Source: RFSX01 sp964567435 (GTDB lineage: Bacteria > Bacteroidota > Bacteroidia > Chitinophagales > Saprospiraceae). From it: a stretch of DNA of 64,000 nucleotides. Shown piece by piece: positions 60,663 to 64,000 of the stretch (positions within the stretch are counted from its first letter, which is position 1; every line of letters starts with the position of its first letter). Where the stretch lies: NCBI GenBank assembly GCA_964567435.1, contig CAZMMQ010000006.1:34369-98368 (forward strand), given 5' to 3'. The position numbers and the translations under genes are program-made. The notes beneath the pieces were generated by a model. That model had not been told where the DNA came from. It made no database searches and worked only from the letters and a program-made list of their open reading frames with translations.

Positions 60663-61715
60663 ATGATTAAGAAGTGGATATTTTTGTTGGCATTCATAGC
60701 TAGTTTTGATTATGTTCAGTGTCAGGATGAGCACTTTTCTCAATTCTATGCGCTGCCTATGCACCTAAATCCTGCACTTACGGGAGCATATCAAGGTACT
60801 TACAGAATCGCCACAATATATCGAGACCAATGGAATAATGCTTTAGCATCTGGATACCGTACGATTGCAGCCGGTGGTGATACCAGTATAGACTTCAGGT
60901 TGGATAAGAAAAATCAACCCAATAAGATAGGGGTCGGCATCTTATTTACAAATGATGAATTCAATGCACTACAGTTTAGCAACTCTAAATTGGCTGCATA
61001 TGCCGCATTCCAAAAAAGGCTGGGTGATAAGAATCCATCATACTTGGGTGCTGGAATTCAGCTAGGAGTTGTCCAACATAATGTCAATTATGACAACCTG
61101 ACTTTTCAAGATCAGTTCAATCAGATTGATAGATTTGAGGGAGTAACAAGTGAGAATCTGCCACCAAACAATTTTGGGACCTTCGATGTGTCCGTAGGAA
61201 TAAATTATTCTCTCCAACTCCCTTCTACAACGATTTACTTTGGTGCTGCTTCTCATCATATTAACCAACCATCTTTTTCATTCTTTAATAATCTGGAACT
61301 ACCCAATCCAACAACTGATATCAGTCAGTCTTTGAATTCAAGATTTGTTGGTCATCTAAGTATAGACCAAAAAATTAATTACAATCTTTTCTTTCAACCA
61401 AGGTTTGTCTATCAACAGCAAGGGCCACACAATCAATTGGACTTAGGGACTAATTTTGAATATGTTTTCAAATCCAGAGAAAGTGCAGTAATATTTGGTT
61501 TATGGCTTACTGTTCTCAATGACCTAGACAATCTTCATTTGGAGAGTATAACCCCATTATTAGGACTTCGGCAAAACAATTTCATTTTTGGATTTTCTTA
61601 CGACATTCATACACAAGATATAGGTGATCCCAATTTTGGATTAAACACCTTTGAGTTCTCCATTCGATTTAGTGGAGAAGCGACAACTGACAGAGCCTTC
61701 TGTCCTACATTCTAA
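60663..61715 (+). CDS. PorP/SprF-family type IX secretion membrane protein
   Basis: A 350-residue outer-membrane protein. A signal peptide (MIKKWIFLLAFIASFDYVQC) is followed by QDEHFSQFYALPMHLNPALT (~21-40) with GAYQGTYRIATIYRDQWNNA, the diagnostic N-terminus of PorP/SprF, and then a beta-barrel-like repeat of short strands ending in NTFEFSIRFSG. Such proteins help attach or export CHU_C-domain proteins through the type IX system. It is not next to a CHU_C gene here, although one lies at 40308. Confidence 0.9.
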   Translation: MIKKWIFLLAFIASFDYVQCQDEHFSQFYALPMHLNPALTGAYQGTYRIATIYRDQWNNALASGYRTIAAGGDTSIDFRLDKKNQPNKIGVGILFTNDEFNALQFSNSKLAAYAAFQKRLGDKNPSYLGAGIQLGVVQHNVNYDNLTFQDQFNQIDRFEGVTSENLPPNNFGTFDVSVGINYSLQLPSTTIYFGAASHHINQPSFSFFNNLELPNPTTDISQSLNSRFVGHLSIDQKINYNLFFQPRFVYQQQGPHNQLDLGTNFEYVFKSRESAVIFGLWLTVLNDLDNLHLESITPLLGLRQNNFIFGFSYDIHTQDIGDPNFGLNTFEFSIRFSGEATTDRAFCPTF

Positions 61716-61765
61716 GCTTTCTGAACGTATGGGCTATGTTGCTCTATGGTCATTAAAATCAATCT

Positions 61766-63049
61766 ATGATGAAGCAAACAGCTATAATTCTTGTCCTCTT
61801 AATTTTGCTCCTAGGATGCATAGAGCAGCCTAATTCATTTACAAAGCTACCTCCTGGTCAATGGAGAGGATATCTAAAATTGACTGATCCTGAATTGGAC
61901 AAACTTGTAGACTCCGATCAGAAAGTTAATGACTACTTTGAATTACCTTTCAACATGGAGGTTGAGTATACTGGTGAAGATATGCAAGTTTATTTTCTCA
62001 ACGGGGAAGAAAAAATTCTGGTAGAAAAAGTTTTATATGGAAGAGATCCTGCTACAGCAAAGGATACTATAATGCTTGGCATGACTGCCTTCGATACGGC
62101 ATTTGAGGGATTCTATGAAGAGAATTTTATTGAAGGGTACTGGGTTGTGAATTACAAAGAAAACTACAAAATTCCCTTTGTAGCTCAATATGGACAAACG
62201 CATAGATTTATTGCAAATCCTGAACCGAACACTAATAATTTTGGAGGAAAATGGAAAGTGATGTTCGAATATGATACAGATTATGCCTATCCAGCGATAG
62301 CAGAGTTTAATCAAAATGGTAATGAATTAAATGGAACGTTTCTAACCGAGACAGGCGACTATCGCTACTTATCCGGAAATGCTTACAGTGATAAATTGCG
62401 ATTGAGTGTATTTGACGGTTCTCATGCTTTTCTATTCAGTGGCTCAATGCAATCTGATACAATATTTGGAGAATTTAGAAGTGGAAAGCATTACAAGAGT
62501 AAGTGGTTTGCAGTACGAGATGAAAATTTTGAATTGAAGGATGCCTATGATATGACCAAGCAGATTAAAACTGAAGCTGTAACCTTTACATTCCCAAATA
62601 CAGAAGGTGAAGCTAAAACCCTGTCTAAGCCTGGAGAGGGAGGCAAAATAAAGTTAGTGAATATAATGGGGACTTGGTGTCCAAATTGCAAGGATGAAAT
62701 ACTCTATCTGAAAGAATTGAAAAAAGACTTTGGAGATAATTTAGAAATATATTCCATAGCATATGAAAGATATCGTGATCAGGAGAAATCCATGGCTGCG
62801 CTTAGAAGATATATGATGGTCACCGAAATAGATTGGACAACTCTATTAGGAGGATATGCTAACAAGGCAGAAACGTCAGAGTCACTCCCCTTTTTATCTA
62901 AGATCTATTCATATCCCACTTTGATTGTTATGAACCAACAGAATGAGATCAAACATATTCATACAGGATTTAATGGCCCAGCTACCTCAAAATACACATC
63001 ATTTAAAACTGAGATGAATAATCATATTGAAAGTATCCTAGCAGAATAA
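61766..63049 (+). CDS. Lipoprotein with C-terminal TlpA-like thioredoxin domain
   Basis: A 427-residue lipoprotein: the first codons encode MMKQTAIILVLLILLLGC with lipobox Cys 18. Residues ~25-250 are a beta-rich, Bacteroidota-type N-terminal module. At ~275-427 is a TlpA/AhpC-like redoxin domain with the active site NIMGTWCPNCKDEILYLKEL (WCPNC) and the cis-Pro segment SYPTLIVMN. It acts as a thiol-disulfide protein in the periplasm, outer-membrane anchored. It lies 50 bases after the PorP/SprF gene and five bases before the SDR gene. Confidence 0.88.
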   Translation: MMKQTAIILVLLILLLGCIEQPNSFTKLPPGQWRGYLKLTDPELDKLVDSDQKVNDYFELPFNMEVEYTGEDMQVYFLNGEEKILVEKVLYGRDPATAKDTIMLGMTAFDTAFEGFYEENFIEGYWVVNYKENYKIPFVAQYGQTHRFIANPEPNTNNFGGKWKVMFEYDTDYAYPAIAEFNQNGNELNGTFLTETGDYRYLSGNAYSDKLRLSVFDGSHAFLFSGSMQSDTIFGEFRSGKHYKSKWFAVRDENFELKDAYDMTKQIKTEAVTFTFPNTEGEAKTLSKPGEGGKIKLVNIMGTWCPNCKDEILYLKELKKDFGDNLEIYSIAYERYRDQEKSMAALRRYMMVTEIDWTTLLGGYANKAETSESLPFLSKIYSYPTLIVMNQQNEIKHIHTGFNGPATSKYTSFKTEMNNHIESILAE

Positions 63050-63054
63050 TCTAA

Positions 63055-63825
63055 ATGAAATTAAAGTCAGTACTTATTACAGGTTCAACTTCTGGCATTG
63101 GAAAAGCAACAGCCAAAATTTTTGCCAGCAATGGTCATCATCTGATCATCACAGGTCGACGGTCAAAAAAGCTTCGTGAGTTAGCTGATAAGCTGTCAAA
63201 AAAATATAAGGTGGATGTCATGCCTTTAGCTTTTGATGTCAGAGAGATAGCGGCTGTAAAAAAAGCGGTAAAAGAGATTAAGAAAAAAAATAAGCATGTT
63301 GATATACTAATCAATAATGCTGGACTTGCTAAAGGATTTGGTCCTATACACGAAGGAGATATTGATGATTGGGAGACTATGATAGACACCAATATGAAAG
63401 GACTATTGTACATGACTCGGCACATCGCACCTATGATGGTAAAAGCCAATAAAGGTCATATTATAAATGTGGCTTCTATAGCTGGTAAGCAAGTGTATCC
63501 AAATGGAAATGTCTATTGTGCAACAAAACATGCCGTAGATGCACTCACAAAAGCCATGCGTATAGATTTACATTCTTATGGAATAAGAGTTGGTCAAGTG
63601 GCGCCTGGACATGTGGAGCAAACTGAGTTTGCGCTTGTGAGGTATAATGGAGATGCTACAAAAGCTAAAATTTATGATGACTTTACACCAGTCAATTCTA
63701 AGGACATAGCAAAGATTATATACTTTATCTCTTCCCAACCTTCTCATGTAAATATCCAAGACATTTTAGTCATGGGGTCTCAACAGGCTAGTAGTACAAT
63801 TATAAATAGAAAAGGAAGAATATAA
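63055..63825 (+). CDS. Short-chain dehydrogenase/reductase (YdfG-like)
   Basis: A 256-residue classical SDR. SVLITGSTSGIGKATAKIFA holds the TGxxxGIG cofactor motif (~10-16), LINNAGLAKGFG the NNAG motif, HIINVASIAGKQVYPNGNVY the catalytic Ser, and YCATKHAVDALTKAM the YxxxK pair. VGQVAPGHVEQTEFALVRYN matches the YdfG/serine 3-dehydrogenase group. Five bases behind the TlpA-like gene. Confidence 0.92.
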   Translation: MKLKSVLITGSTSGIGKATAKIFASNGHHLIITGRRSKKLRELADKLSKKYKVDVMPLAFDVREIAAVKKAVKEIKKKNKHVDILINNAGLAKGFGPIHEGDIDDWETMIDTNMKGLLYMTRHIAPMMVKANKGHIINVASIAGKQVYPNGNVYCATKHAVDALTKAMRIDLHSYGIRVGQVAPGHVEQTEFALVRYNGDATKAKIYDDFTPVNSKDIAKIIYFISSQPSHVNIQDILVMGSQQASSTIINRKGRI

Positions 63826-63963
63826 ATTGAATAATGCTTGGGCCCCGACTTCAAAGAAATAGGAAGGGGTCATACAATCTATATGCCATTATCTTTATAC
63901 AATACATTTATCCTTGGAATGTATTATTTCAAGCAATTTGTTAGTATAACGGAATGAGTACAT

Positions 63964-63990
63964 GCGGCGTATCCCGATAGGGTATGCCGT
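63964..63990. repeat. GC-richer imperfect hairpin at the right edge
   Basis: GGCGTATCCC faces GGGTATGCC across a short loop, with one bulge and one G:T pair. No T-run follows before the window ends. It may be a regulatory or terminator-like structure or the start of a feature beyond the edge. Confidence 0.3.
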
Positions 63991-64000
63991 CATCGTACTG

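Noticed and set aside
61651..61833. Open frame overlapping the end of the PorP/SprF gene
   Set aside because: It spans two real genes in another frame and has no recognisable features.

Overview
The window is a contiguous piece of a low-GC Bacteroidota chromosome. The evidence is type IX secretion C-terminal sorting domains (type A at 6862..9444, CHU_C type B at 40308..42614), a PorP/SprF family protein, a GWxTD protein, bacillithiol deacetylase BshB1, a Bacteroidota-type short sigma-A, and many upstream TAnnTTTG boxes, the Bacteroidota sigma-A -7 element. A Saprospiria-like lineage is a guess from overall gene style. I see no insertion sequence, phage, plasmid, CRISPR or rRNA; there is one tRNA (Lys, UUU).

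Layout. 1-6.5 kb is envelope and surface polysaccharide: an SLBB-rich exporter (cut by the left edge), a sugar aminotransferase, a small beta-barrel protein, KDO transferase WaaA and a heptose-7-phosphate kinase. 6.8-9.8 kb holds a large type IX-secreted PA-domain protein, followed by the remains of a paralogue reduced to its two ends. 9.8-23.7 kb is mixed: valS, an ECF sigma/anti-sigma-like pair, a GNAT-type protein, a lipoprotein that looks like a degenerate inorganic pyrophosphatase, an ArsS radical-SAM pair, LysM, CBS-like, EGF-repeat, THUMP methylase, bshB1 and fabH genes.

23.86-32.75 kb is the most interesting stretch: ten tightly packed co-directional genes that together look like a pathway for inositol phosphoceramide. 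They comprise inositol-phosphate synthase, a CDP-alcohol phosphotransferase, a PgpA-like phosphatase, serine palmitoyltransferase, a GNAT-like ceramide synthase candidate, an SDR-type reductase, an AUR1-like PAP2 inositol phosphorylceramide synthase candidate, a DUF4833-like protein, a GtrA-like flippase and a GT2 glycosyltransferase. The last two suggest that the lipid head group may be glycosylated further.

32.7-50.4 kb has a nucleoid-associated protein, a TonB-dependent receptor, an omega-amidase-like protein, the GWxTD protein, ribosomal protein L19, a PKD/CHU_C adhesin-like protein, a YrdC protein, a C-terminal processing protease, an Lrp regulator whose 3' end doubles as a terminator hairpin, sigma-A, class II fructose bisphosphatase, imidazolonepropionase and tRNA-Lys. 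50.4-64 kb has a STAS protein, ClpC, infC-rpmI-rplT, a MacB-type permease, queA, a DUF2795 protein, an EamA transporter, a response regulator, an NlpC/P60 protein that has lost its catalytic cysteine, PorP/SprF, a TlpA-like lipoprotein and an SDR oxidoreductase.

All functional calls come from reading motifs by eye. No database search was run.
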